The notes: generated from the letters alone by a model not told the origin. Shown: positions 1-8,746, counted from the first letter of the stretch. The stretch: DNA of 64,000 nucleotides from Osmia lignaria lignaria (GCF_051020975.1 NC_135043.1:1736001-1800000), one strand, 5' to 3'. Program-made: numbers and translations.

Positions 1-730
1 GTGTATGACGGCCGACCTCGGTCGAGCCGGGAGTTCCCGTTTTGTGTAAACGACCCCGATTTTCCCTTTTCTCGATCGCCTCGCGAACGTGGCTGGCGCC
101 CAACGAACCATTCGATTTTTTGTAAGACGTCATCTCAGAATTGTGCTACATTGTATAAAGTGCGCCCACGAAAAGGGTCACAATATATAGAATATATGCA
201 CTATTGATCTCAATGTATAGTAATGTATAAGTTAATAAATAGTTATGTACACGTAAATTAGATATAAACTGTTAACAGAAGATCAGTATAATTCGTCAAA
301 TTGTAAGATCAGATTAATAACTTGAAGATTAAGAATGATAAGCCGTAATAGAGATTCTAAATAATCCTCGTAATGGATGCACGTCCAAAAAAATTAAAAT
401 ATTAAATATAATAATATCTTTATCATACATAAAACAAATATTTGAATAAATAGTCTATTTTTTACTGAATTTCACTTCTAATTTAATTGTACATATTGAT
501 ATCAATAATATCGCTACTTTATTCGCAATTGATGTATATCGATACTTTGGTTGTTGATACATATCGATACCAAATATCGATGCAATTCAGCAATATGCCC
601 TTCACTACTGGGCATGCCTTTGTTTTCAAAGGGTCGTGAATTTGTGCCTCAGGAATGAGCGCCATCTGCTCTATTCTAATATAAAAATGTGAGATACTTC
701 GCACTACAGCAGTCTAACACGCGTTGACAG
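1..730. other. Intergenic flank, no gene recognised
   Basis: AT-rich non-coding DNA. The open frames here are short and show no protein-like composition. Around 530-585 there are several copies of a TATCGATAC-like motif on both strands, which may be the trace of a short inverted repeat. A 12-base match to a retroviral tRNA-Lys primer site lies at 94-105 but has no LTR edge beside it. Confidence 0.5.
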
Positions 731-1011
731 TGTGGCGACCGGCCCACCACATACGCCGCTGTCTTTTCCTTTTTCTTCTTTTTTCTTTTCCTTTCTTCGT
801 ACACGTCGGGTCTGGTCAATTATGCATTTAGCGACCAGACCCGAGCGAGTTAAAATTTCTATTATCTCCTTTCATGTTTGTTTCAGGGCCTTGCCCGGGC
901 CTGGGTGGTGTCAGAGCTCTGTCAAACATCGTTAGAGACAGCACTGCAATAAACTAAGAGTGCAGAACGGAGTTGATCAAGTCAATTTCATTATACACTA
1001 CCTTTCCCACA
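731..1011 (+). mobile_element. Probable solo LTR of a Gypsy-like retrotransposon
   Basis: The segment begins TGTGGCGACC and ends TTTCCCACA, so it has the TG...CA ends of an LTR. It is bracketed by the 4-bp direct repeat ACAG at 727-730 and 1012-1015, a target-site duplication length usual for Gypsy elements. It contains a polypyrimidine tract (about 755-800), a hairpin (807-843) and an AATAAA signal near 946, followed by a short 3' part. No internal retroelement gene lies beside it, so it would be a solo LTR. The length of 281 bp is normal for insect Gypsy LTRs. The family was not identified. Confidence 0.55.
807..843. other. Perfect 11-bp stem hairpin
   Basis: CGGGTCTGGTC at 807-817 is the exact reverse complement of GACCAGACCCG at 833-843, with a 15-base loop. 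It sits inside the probable solo LTR, upstream of the polyadenylation signal, and could be an RNA structure of that element. Confidence 0.6.
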
Positions 1012-1517
1012 ACAGTAACAGAAGATTGCTTCGGTACCAAGGACTGTACTTCTTTGCTTAGAGTCTTGAGCTGAGCGTTGCCATATCTCAGTATACAAAG
1101 AAAGAGAATACGTTCAATGAAATAAACTGAAAAAGATACATGTTAAAGGGATGCCGCGAGATATCTTACTTTGTCGAGTTATGCTCGAGTTTATTACTAG
1201 AAATAGAACGTTATCCTGCTAACGAAAATTCAACTGCTGGAAGAATTCAACTCCTTTTAAGATCTGTGTCGCATTCGTATCGGTGGGACAACACTAATGC
1301 AGTGATGAAATTTTTTTATTTTTCATTTTTTTTTAATAACAATTTCATTAACATGTTGATGAGATTATCCTGATTAAAATGAGACCAAGCACGATATTGT
1401 TATAATAATTTTAACTAATCTGAATAATCTTAAAATAATCTTGTTTTCTATCCGACTTCGAAAAGGAGGAGGATACTCAATTCGATGTGTATATTTTCTT
1501 TTTTTTCTATTTTTCTT
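1012..1517. other. Intergenic, no gene recognised
   Basis: AT-rich sequence with a T-run near 1311-1333. No coding, RNA or repeat structure could be supported. Confidence 0.4.
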
Positions 1518-2180
1518 TATGTTCACCGATTACGCCGAGACGGATCAATCAATCAGAACGAAACCTTCCGCATCTTGTAGAATATGTCTCCCGATTGTTT
1601 CCGTTAAAAAAACATTTTGCATTTCTTCATTCCTGACGATTTTTGTTGCCAAAAACGTACTGTTCCATGTACGTTCAATGTATGTCCACCGATTACTCCG
1701 AGATGGATGGACCAATCGAAAGGAAACCTTTTGCATCTTGTAGAGTATTTCTCCCACTTGATCCCGTTAAGACATTTTGCATTGTTTTATTGCTAACGAT
1801 TTTTTTGCATAGAACGTAATGCTTGATTTACATTCCCTACCGATTACTCTAAGGCGGATGGACCAGTCGGATCGAAAATTTTGTATCTTGTAGAGTATAT
1901 GTCCCGATTAGTCCCGCAAAAAAATTTTTGTACTTTCTCATTCCTAACGACTTTTATAGCAAAAAACGTAATACTTCATTCATATCTAGCGTTTACGCTA
2001 CAGGAAATGTACCGATTGCATAAACCTTTCACATTTAGTAGGATGTATATCTGCGATGATCCCACTTGCAAAAATTTATGGAATTTGTTAATAACTACTG
2101 TTATAGCAAAAAATCTATTCCTTCATGTTACTGTGCAAGGAATGTATCGTTCGCGATGAAACCTTTTATATTTAGAAGGA
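1518..2180. repeat. Degenerate tandem repeat, about 135-170 bp period
   Basis: A phrase like CACCGATTACTCCGAGA recurs at about 1522, 1687, 1838, 2008 and (weakly) 2142. Each is followed by a conserved tail containing GCATCTTGTAGA, a TCCCGATT/ATCCCGTT segment, an ACATTTTGCATT-like run and AAAAACGTA. Four to five copies are recognisable and they diverge toward the right. The short open frames here (for example 1441-1743) follow the repeat and are not genes. Confidence 0.7.
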
Positions 2181-2181
2181 T

Positions 2182-2445
2182 ATACAGGATGTCACGCGAC
2201 TACCTCGACAGCCGCAGAGGGATGATTGCTAAGGTGATTCTAAACAACATTTTCCTTTGCCAAAGTATTGGTTAAAGCCTGGTTTTCGAGATATTAACAA
2301 AAAACCCCAACCAATCCGAGCGCGTATAGCGCGCGGGCTCAGGGATTTCAGCATCGGCTACGAATGCGGGGTTTGACGTAGGTCACGAACGGCTCAGCAT
2401 CCTGTTGGCATAGCACGATAAAAAAACTGAACTGGTAGAACATTT
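2182..2445 (+). repeat. Possible dispersed repeat fragment
   Basis: The block starts ATACAGGATGTCACGCGAC and runs through a GC-richer segment with GAGCGCGTATAGCGCGCGG, ending near GAACTGGTAGAAC. Its base composition differs sharply from both flanks. It resembles interspersed repeats that start TACAGGGTGTCCC in hymenopteran genomes; this is recollection, not a search result. No terminal inverted repeat or target duplication was found. Confidence 0.35.
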
Positions 2446-2622
2446 TTAGTCATTGTTTAAAATGAATACGGAACCTAATCTTTTGTCGCATGTCATAATG
2501 TAAAGAAGGAAAGTCTAGACATTCTAACTAATAAATAAAAATGATTGAAATGGAATAATTAATAAACGTTTGAATTGGAAGCCACGTTAATGATGAAAAA
2601 TTTGAAAACAACATAAATGAAA

Positions 2623-2892
2623 CTTAGACATTCGTTCTTAAATTAACCTGCTACGCTTAAAGCAGATAATTGCCACTGGGTTACTGTATCGGTCCCAACC
2701 ATTCGACGAGGAAACACCTCGCCTATTATTCATACCTAAGTGCAATAAATGAGGGGAGTTCACTGGCCCGACCATGAAATCAGCTGTTCTACCGAACGTG
2801 TTTCCTCGTCGAATGGTTGCGACCGACACAGTGACCCAGTGACAATTATCTGCTTTCAGCGTACCAGGTTAATTTACGAACGAATGCGTAAG
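2623..2892. mobile_element. Foldback MITE with about 100-bp inverted arms
   Basis: The left arm, from CTTA at 2623 through GAGGAAACAC near 2716, is repeated in reverse complement in the right arm, about 2800-2892, which ends TAAG. Arm identity is about 90% by eye. The centre is roughly 80 bp of unique sequence and there is no coding capacity. This is the form of a non-autonomous DNA transposon. The exact ends and target duplication are uncertain. Confidence 0.8.
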
Positions 2893-3033
2893 TATTAGCG
2901 AATTGCGTGGTCTGCGAGGTCAGATAAAGGGACACGCCGTAACGTAACACAACAGTTTTATTCACAACAGAAAACAAAATGTACAAAAGAAAGAATATAT
3001 ACAAAGGTCACTGAGCTATATACAAAACACGAG

Positions 3034-3486
3034 AGTAGTTGTTCTATGCGGATTCTAAATCACTGGCGTCAGCATTTTTTTTGCTGACTCAGCAGTAATT
3101 TCACACCATCAGCAGAAATATGATACCCCCCTCAGACCCACCCCTCCACCCCACCCCATGACATTGAACTAAAATTAGACGCCACCGTCAGCAGAAATAT
3201 GATACGTCCTGACCTTGAACTGAAATTTGACACCCCACCCCATGACAACCCCCACACCATGACAACCCCCACCCCATGACCTTGAACTGAAATTTGACCC
3301 CACCGTCGGCAGAAATATAACACCCTACCCCCACCCTCCATGACCTTGAACTGTTTGTTCTTATCGGAAGACCACTTTTTTCTACGTCTTGGAAATGATT
3401 TTTTCTACGTCTTGGAAATGAGTTTTTTTGTTGACGCAGCAAATCTGACACTGCAATTCGTGACTATAGAAGGTAGGGGGTTTGCT
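3034..3486 (+). repeat. Polinton left terminal inverted repeat
   Basis: Matches the right repeat (19616-20085) in reverse complement from AGTAGTTGTTC at the tip to GGGGGTTTGCT at the inner end. It contains about three internal subrepeats built from CAGCAGAAATATGATA and CATGACCTTGAACTGAAATTT separated by C-rich spacers. Subrepeat number and spacer length differ from the right copy, which explains the slightly unequal lengths. Confidence 0.9.
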
Positions 3487-3567
3487 AAAGTTTCAAGCAT
3501 ACGCAAAACCAAATTGACCATCACCGCAAGTGCATCGTTCGCGAGATTGTATTGTGAAAAGTGAAAT

Positions 3568-4353
3568 ATGTATTCTCAAAGTTTCAAAGAGTTTTTTTGC
3601 CAAAGGAAGCGCCCCGCAAGTTCTACTCAAGAAGAAGAGGCACGCAAAAAAATGACAAAACATCAGAATGACGTGAAGTAAGTGTTCGAAACACATTTCA
3701 TTTAACGCTGTCGGTATTTGTTCTAATAACATACTTAAACGGTATTTATTTGTTCTAGAATCGCACCACAATTATCATGTAGAATTTTGGGCCGAAAATA
3801 TCCATTGACGGATTCCTGTACAAAGCATTTGGAAATCGGCATAAATATACTTGGCGACAATTTCTACCCGCAACTCGTATTATCAGACAGCCGAAACAAC
3901 CGCCTGGAGCTGAGCATAGTCACATAGTCGCTGATTGTAGCCGAAGCAGACAACATATGCAGCTTCTTTGACGATTCAAAAGATACACGCGACAATATTA
4001 ATTTTAATGATATAAGTGTTGAATTTGGAGTGCTATATGGTGAAAAAGTAATTAAATTGATTAGCAATGATATATGTATGTGCATGATGAAAAAAACATT
4101 TGAGAAAATGGTAATTTTAAATGATTGTATAGTTGAAATGCATAATGCATTATATGATAAACTGTATTCGGTGGAACAAAAATTTAAAGAGTTTGTTGCA
4201 TTAGTTCGGGGATACGGAGATGTAAAAGTGCTTGCAGAGGTTGTGCAGCATATCAAAGAAACTGACATTTATGATCCAAATTCAATTATTGATTGCGAAT
4301 TAGTAGCTTTAGGTATTCAGGCAATAATAACAGCTGCATCAGCAGCATCTTAA
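3568..4353 (+). pseudogene. Unknown Polinton protein, spliced, one in-frame stop
   Basis: Exon 1 is 3568-3677 (ATG in context AAATATG). An 81-bp intron (3678-3758, donor GTAAGT, acceptor TTCTAG) joins in frame to exon 2, which reads on to TAA at 4351-4353. One in-frame TAG at 3925-3927 interrupts it, and coding-like sequence continues in the same frame for 142 codons after it. The 107-codon open frame from a GTG at 4030 is only the tail of this gene. The product would be a little over 230 residues: a basic N-terminus rich in K, R and E, then a mixed helical region, ending in an alanine/serine-rich tail. No family was recognised. AATAAA lies 48 bp after the stop. Being first inside the left repeat, it could be an accessory or regulatory gene. 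Confidence 0.6.
3678..3758 (+). other. Predicted 81-bp intron
   Basis: The donor is GTAAGT and the acceptor TTTGTTCTAG, with a T-rich tract before it. Without splicing the upstream frame stops at once (TAA within the donor). With splicing the frame continues into the frame used downstream. Confidence 0.6.
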
Positions 4354-4400
4354 CAGAGAAAAAAGGATTATGTTACAAATTATGTTAGAAATTATACTTT

Positions 4401-4406
4401 AATAAA
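4401..4406 (+). terminator. Polyadenylation signal AATAAA
   Basis: AATAAA lies 48 bp downstream of the stop of the 3568-4353 gene and upstream of the TATA box of the protease gene, so it separates two transcription units. Confidence 0.5.
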
Positions 4407-4407
4407 T

Positions 4408-4646
4408 CATAATGTATTGCATCATTTACAACTTCTCTCTCTACCTATATAAACCCAAACATCCCCGGGAAAAATTTCACTTCCTATACGATAGTCGTAC
4501 GATGTGCATATGCACATTTCATCTTCGAATTAGCACAAAAAGAATTCGCACCAGATTGGAAAACACTTTTGTCTGCGCGCGTTGCTGGAATATTGTTAGC
4601 CAAAGAGTTAGCCAAAGAAGAAAGTAATGGCACCGCGGAAGAGTAA
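4408..4646 (+). other. Open frame without ATG, overlapping protease start
   Basis: The frame ending in TAA at 4644-4646 is open back to about 4408. Its last 40 codons read like a helical protein (alanine, leucine, lysine and glutamate rich, with segment ARVAGILLAKELAKEE). No ATG occurs in this frame. It may be a small gene that lost its start codon, an exon, or chance. It overlaps the protease start by 20 bases. Confidence 0.2.
4446..4453 (+). promoter_or_regulatory. TATA box of the protease/capsid unit
   Basis: TATATAAA in the context CTACCTATATAAACCC, 174 bp before the protease start. It is the only strong TATA motif between the preceding polyadenylation signal and the protease gene. Confidence 0.5.
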
Positions 4647-5289
4647 CAAGAAGAAGAAGACGAAATTGCGCAAACTTCCAGTTGCAAAACGTGGGGGATT
4701 TCTTCCAGCACTTGTACCTATTTTTGCAGGCCTTTCGGCTTTGGGCACTGTGGCCGGCGGTGCAGCAGGTATCGCCAAGGCAGTCAACGATGCATCTGCA
4801 GCACGGAAAACACTGGAGGAAGTGAAACGGCACAATCGTGTTATGGAAGGACATGGACTTTACCTTGCACCATATAAACGGGGAAAAGGAATTAAAGAAA
4901 AAAAAAAAGAAGCGCTTCGGCTAATTGTAACGCTTCCACAGGACGCAATGACAAATGTACAGTTATATAACTTTGCACGAAAGTTGAACTTTCCATATTT
5001 TCGAGGCGTTTTCATGCGTACAAATTTGCCCTCTAAATCGTTCTTAAACGAATGCGGTATCGTGAATTTAGATAAATCGGAAGGTCCTGGTACACACTGG
5101 GTAGCTTACGTAAAGCGAGGTAATTGTGTTAAATATTTCGATTCTTTTGTAAATCTGAGGCCACCGACAGAGTTAATAAACTACTTCGGAAACCATGTAA
5201 CGATTTTATACAATCACGCGCAGTATCAAAAATTCAATACGAGTGTATGCGGACAACTCTGCTTGCATTTTTTAGCTGGAAATGTATAA
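4627..5289 (+). CDS. Adenovirus-type cysteine protease (Polinton PRO)
   Basis: A 220-residue protein. Residues 1-25 are very basic (K/R rich). Residues about 22-55 are a hydrophobic Gly/Ala-rich stretch (GLSALGTVAGGAAGIAKAV) resembling minor core or membrane-lytic peptides of adenovirus-like particles. From about residue 90 to the end is a C5/C48-type thiol protease fold: the catalytic His is in GTHWVAYV, the acidic residue in KYFDSF, and the catalytic Cys lies in the C-terminal VCGQLCLHFL block with its preceding Gln/Gly context. In this family it would cleave capsid precursor proteins during virion maturation. The gene is open and intact. It overlaps the next open frame by 8 bp (stop at 5287-5289). 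The ATG at 4627 sits just after AAAGAAGAAAGTA; no better upstream start exists. The fusion of the basic/hydrophobic leader to the protease is noteworthy. Confidence 0.85.
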   Translation: MAPRKSNKKKKTKLRKLPVAKRGGFLPALVPIFAGLSALGTVAGGAAGIAKAVNDASAARKTLEEVKRHNRVMEGHGLYLAPYKRGKGIKEKKKEALRLIVTLPQDAMTNVQLYNFARKLNFPYFRGVFMRTNLPSKSFLNECGIVNLDKSEGPGTHWVAYVKRGNCVKYFDSFVNLRPPTELINYFGNHVTILYNHAQYQKFNTSVCGQLCLHFLAGNV

Positions 5290-6015
5290 AATAGTTTCGA
5301 TGCACATAGTCTTCACAGTTGCAAAGATGTCGTTGACGTTTACATTAAGCGGAAAAAATTCTGTGCTTAGCACTGATTGCTTTCCACCTATAGACTTGAA
5401 GGATGATAATTACGAACTCGGACTCGTTGATTTTCAAGCTTTCAACACAATACCGAACGTTTACTTTACAAACAATAAATTTTACTTTGATGCCGATGGT
5501 GAGATCACGATACCGGATGGTTCGTACGAACTCGAAGCGCTAAATAAATACATGCAAGAGAAAATAATGGACAAGGCAAAAATCATTTTATTTCGTACAA
5601 ATAACAGCACTTTGAAAAGTGAAATATATAGTGATTATACAATCGATTTTACCAAACCAAATAATATAGAATCGCTTCTCGGGTTTTCTACATATCGCAT
5701 ATTACCGCCGGGGCAATGGCACGAGTCGGATATACCCGTAAAGATTATGAAAGTAAATGTGCTGAGGATCGAATGTAATATTACAACTGGTGCGTATAGC
5801 AACGGTCAATGTGTTCATACCATTCATGAGTTTTCACCGCGCGTGCCGCCAGGATATAAAATTTCGGAAAGTCCTACAAACTCATTTATCTTCCAGTTAT
5901 TGTGAGAGCCATTGATCACCTTAGTATACGCATTACCGATCAAAACAATAATCTGATAAATTTCCGTGGAGAAGAAGTGACAGTGAGGCTTCATATTAGG
6001 CGGTGTAAAAAATAA
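5282..6015 (+). pseudogene. Polinton minor capsid (penton) protein, frameshifted
   Basis: The open frame starts at 5282, but the ATG at 5327 (MSLTFTLSG) is the more likely start because the family begins near this motif. The hallmarks of the Polinton minor jelly-roll capsid protein are present: CFPPIDL, YELGLVDFQAFNTIPNV, ITIPDGSYELEAL and LLGFS. The main frame ends prematurely at 5905 with a short foreign tail. The conserved C-terminal strand region, with motifs ITDQN and FRGEEV, continues in another frame to TAA at 6013-6015. The shift lies close to 5875-5885 and looks like loss of one base in the CTACAAACTC stretch. The protein would form the virion vertices. It directly follows the protease (8-bp overlap of the longer frame), consistent with one transcription unit. 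Confidence 0.85.
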
Positions 6016-6040
6016 CATGAATATAAACATAATCGATGGC

Positions 6041-6591
6041 CTGTTGAACGGCTCGAACGGCTCGAACGGCCCGCGAACGGCTCGAACGGCCTGCGAACGT
6101 CTCGAACGGCCCGCGAACGGCTCGAACGGCTCGAACGGCTCGAACGGCCCGCGAACGGCTCAAACGGCTTGCCGTTGAACGGCTCGAACGGCTCGAACGG
6201 CTCGAACGACCCGTTGAACGGCTCGAACGGCCCGCTGAACGGCTCGAACGGCTCGAACGGCCCGTTGAACGGCTCGAACGGCTCGAACGGCCCGCTGAAC
6301 GGCTCGAACGGCTTTCCGTTGAACGGCTCGAACGGCCCGTTGAACGGCTCGAACGGCCCGCTGAACGGCTCGAACGGCCCGCTGAACGGCTCGAACGGCT
6401 TTCCGTTGAACGGCTCGAACGGCCCGCTGAACGGCTCGAACGGCCCGCTGAACGGCTCGAACGGCTTTCCGTTGAACGGCTCGAACGGCCCGCTGAACGG
6501 CTCGAACGGCTTTCCGTTGAACGGCTCGAACGGCTCGAACGGCCCGCTGAACGGCTCGAACGGCTTTCCGTTGAACGGCTCGAACGGCATG
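6041..6591. repeat. GC-rich minisatellite, GAACGGCTCGAACGGC-type units
   Basis: About 550 bp built from the 9-bp core CTCGAACGG combined with CCCGCTGAA, CCCGTTGAA and CTTTCCGTTGAA linkers into 18-45-bp units. It is open in several frames: plus-strand frame 6169-6618 encodes LNGSNG repeats, while two minus-strand frames encode FEPFNG and RSSRST repeats. An ATG at 6017, two bases after the minor capsid stop, leads into the repeat in a different frame. The array may therefore have expanded inside a small gene that once lay between the two capsid genes. I do not call any of these frames a gene. Confidence 0.9.
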
Positions 6592-6909
6592 CTGAACATT
6601 TTACGACAGCTGCAGTAAGGATAATGATGTAAAAACGATGACAATTATACAATCATTCAGTAGAGGAAATATATCTAAATTGGACACATCGCAAGAGCAC
6701 ATCGTCGAACGCTCCGACGACGCGGCCGTTTAATATACGTTAAATATCCATTCATTTAATAGCCTTTCAAGAGAACAAGCAGCACTTATGCCAAACATTA
6801 CTAGAAATAATGCTGTTGTACACAGATGCTAAAACTCAACCGATCAACAATCCGCCGAATGCATTATTGGGCACCCCGTTGAACGAGTTGCTAAAAGGAT
6901 CGTTAGAAA
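6592..6909 (+). other. Capsid intergenic region with small open frames
   Basis: Between the minisatellite and the major capsid gene. Small frames include a 32-residue one at 6638-6733 and a longer one from 6810 whose first 35 codons look protein-like (PINNPPNALLGTPLNELL) before running over the next mini-gene in another frame. These may be remnants of one broken gene. No family was recognised. Confidence 0.3.
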
Positions 6910-6999
6910 ATGGATGGAACCAGAACTTCAATCACAAACGCACAAATTGTACTTGCAGTAGCAATTACCACGGTTGCAGGAATTATAATCATGTATTAA
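6910..6999 (+). CDS. Mini-protein with one membrane segment
   Basis: A 29-codon frame starting MDGTRTS, followed by a hydrophobic stretch of about 18 residues (IVLAVAITTVAGIIIM) ending at TAA 6997-6999. The next mini-frame (7006-7110) lies in the same frame just 6 bases on, so the pair could be one small membrane-anchored gene with a nonsense codon. Placement immediately before the major capsid gene suggests a virion role. No family was recognised. Confidence 0.35.
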   Translation: MDGTRTSITNAQIVLAVAITTVAGIIIMY

Positions 7000-7005
7000 A
7001 CGGTG

Positions 7006-7110
7006 ATGACTCTTTACAATATCCCCAAACTGAATACATCGCAAGATTTGAGCGACAAAAACGCGCAATTTCTGCAATCGTTGGGTTTTGTGATTAAGAA
7101 ACGAAAATGA
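7006..7110 (+). CDS. Mini-protein overlapping the major capsid start
   Basis: A 34-codon frame starting MTLYNIPKLN and ending in a basic VIKKRK tail at TGA 7108-7110. It overlaps the major capsid start by four bases (ATGA), a tight coupling. It is in the same frame as the membrane mini-protein at 6910-6999, separated by one TAA. It is either an independent small protein or the second half of a broken one. Confidence 0.35.
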   Translation: MTLYNIPKLNTSQDLSDKNAQFLQSLGFVIKKRK

Positions 7111-8004
7111 TGGATCCATTGAACATTGCCAGTTTACCGATTTCTGATGATCGAATTACAAAGATCGAATTACATAGTTACAGCCCATACGCCAACACAA
7201 CGTTCGGAAACAATGATGAAATACGAATTCCCATTCAACAACAAGATTTGTACACGTTTCCTAGTGAGAGTTACCTTTACGTCGAAGGAAAACTCATTCT
7301 CAACGATGACAATGTTGCAGGAACTTCAGTTGGACTAGAAATGAATTGCGCAGCATTTATGTTTGATGAAATTCGATATGAATTAAACGGCGTGGAGATT
7401 GATCGTTGTAAAACCGTTGGAATAACAACTATGATAAAAAATGGAGTATCGTTGACAACGACAAGATCAAAAATGCTTGAAAACGCTGGCTGGATAGACA
7501 TACCCAATGCAGGAGGCTACTTTGACTTTTGTGTTCCTCTAAATATGCTGCTCGGTTTCTGCGAAGATTACAAACGAATAGTGATTAATGCGCATCATGA
7601 ATTGATTCTGATTCGGTCGCGAGACGACAAAAACGCTGTTTTTGGATCAGATGGTGCAAAATATACGCTGCAACTATACAAAGTACAGTGGAGGATGCCA
7701 CATGTCACGCTCGAAGAAAGGCACAAACTTTCATTGTTGCACATCCTTGAAAACGGTCAAACGATAATTATACTCTTGATAATTATAATTATACGATACG
7801 ATACTCTTTTTTGGCTACGGCCCATTTGTTGTCATTGATTGCTCGCATCAGAACGAATCGATAAAAAGCGCTACAATCGATGTAAGAATCGATTTTGAGT
7901 GTAGTGAAAACATTCCTGAAAATACTAGCGCGTACTGTTTGATCATTCACGATCGTATCGTGCAGTACAATCCACTGACCAATGTAGTGCGCAAACTCTC
8001 TTAA
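7107..8004 (+). pseudogene. Polinton major capsid protein, internal deletion
   Basis: The N-terminal part (7107 to about 7760) shows Polinton major (double jelly-roll) capsid features: MDPLNIASLP, LYTFPSESYLYVEGKL, CAAFMFDEIRYELNGVEID and YKVQWRMPHVTLEE. After LLHILENGQT the frame enters an AT-rich filler (about 7762-7810, with repeated ATAATTAT and ACGATAC units) and stops at 7836-7838. The C-terminal region, from about 7811 with GYGPFVVID to NPLTNVVRKLS and TAA 8002-8004, is in the +1 frame relative to the start. The middle of the protein expected between these parts is missing, so this copy would be about half to two thirds of normal length. It would normally form the icosahedral shell. 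Confidence 0.85.
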
Positions 8005-8077
8005 GTGGAAGAGGGTTTATATGAGATCATTCCACAGCAAAACCAGTCATTTTTCGCCACAAATTTAACTAATCAAA

Positions 8078-8706
8078 ATGAACGTACCAACATTCGTGGA
8101 CATTCAAGGCTTCAAAAGCGATACGAACGAGTTATTCGTAAAGGAACTTGCCATCTTCCAGAATGGGAATCGTGTACAATGTTTCATCTTTGCGCCTCCA
8201 TTTGCTAAGAGAAAATTGTCGAAAGCAGAATTAAGACAAATAAAATGGTTGACGCAAAATCATCATGGTTTTGAGTGGGACGATGGTACCGTGCCGTATT
8301 CACGCCTTCAAGAGTGTGCCGCTTCGTGTTTGAAAGATAGTATTCATGGATCTGTATACGTCAAGGGCATTGAGAAAGAAAAATGGCTGAAGAAACTTTA
8401 TCCTTCAGTCAGTTCAATCAATATAGAGGTTTTGAACAAAGATGACGATCTACCGAATTTGCCAACCAAGAGCCGGCATATTCAGGATGGATGGATGGAT
8501 AAACATATGGCATGCATCGCGCACAACGGAGCATGTGCTATGAGAAACGTATCGATATTAAAAGAATGGTGGTTAAAAAAAGGAAGGAGGAAGATGAAGA
8601 ACTGTGTATGGAACATTAAAACCGGCCGGGGGATGACACGCACATAGATGGACCTCCACCGAAAAAGAAAAATTGTTACATTTGTCTTAAAACACGAAAC
8701 ATTTAA
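8078..8706 (+). pseudogene. Conserved Polinton protein of unknown function, frameshifted
   Basis: The 189-residue open frame starts MNVPTFVDIQGF and has the conserved-looking motifs KELAIF, NHHGFEWDDG, GSVYVKGIEK and a Cys/His block CIAHNGACAMRNVSILKEWW. I recall similar proteins in arthropod Polinton-like elements, but no function is established to my knowledge. A nuclease-like fold is only a guess. At the A7 run 8575-8581 the frame changes to an unrelated basic tail ending at 8647. The acidic and then Pro/Lys-rich C-terminus with a CYIC pair continues in another frame to TAA 8704-8706, itself broken by TAA at 8617-8619. So there are two lesions near the 3' end. Confidence 0.65.
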
Positions 8707-8740
8707 TATCATTTATTAATTTTGTTCATTACTGTAAAAT

Positions 8741-8746
8741 AATAAA
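8741..8746 (+). terminator. Polyadenylation signal AATAAA
   Basis: AATAAA in context AAAATAATAAAATC, 35 bp after the last stop of the preceding gene. It probably closes the protease-capsid transcription unit. Confidence 0.5.

Noticed and set aside
94..105. TGGCGCCCAACG, a match to a tRNA-Lys primer-binding site
   Set aside because: No LTR end (CA) lies directly before it and no retroelement gene follows, so it is too short to support.
3132..3451. Minus-strand frames of 69 and 87 codons in the left terminal repeat
   Set aside because: They cover the C-rich subrepeats of the inverted repeat and recur in mirrored form at the right end; low-complexity Gly/Val-rich products.
3864..4268. Minus-strand 134-codon frame
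   Set aside because: It is antisense to the spliced unknown gene, with Ser/Ile/Phe-rich composition typical of a complementary-strand shadow.
5991..6652. Minus-strand frames of about 217 codons over the minisatellite (FEPF and RSSRS repeats)
   Set aside because: They are by-products of a 9-bp-based repeat that happens to lack stops in several frames; no promoter or conserved domain was seen.
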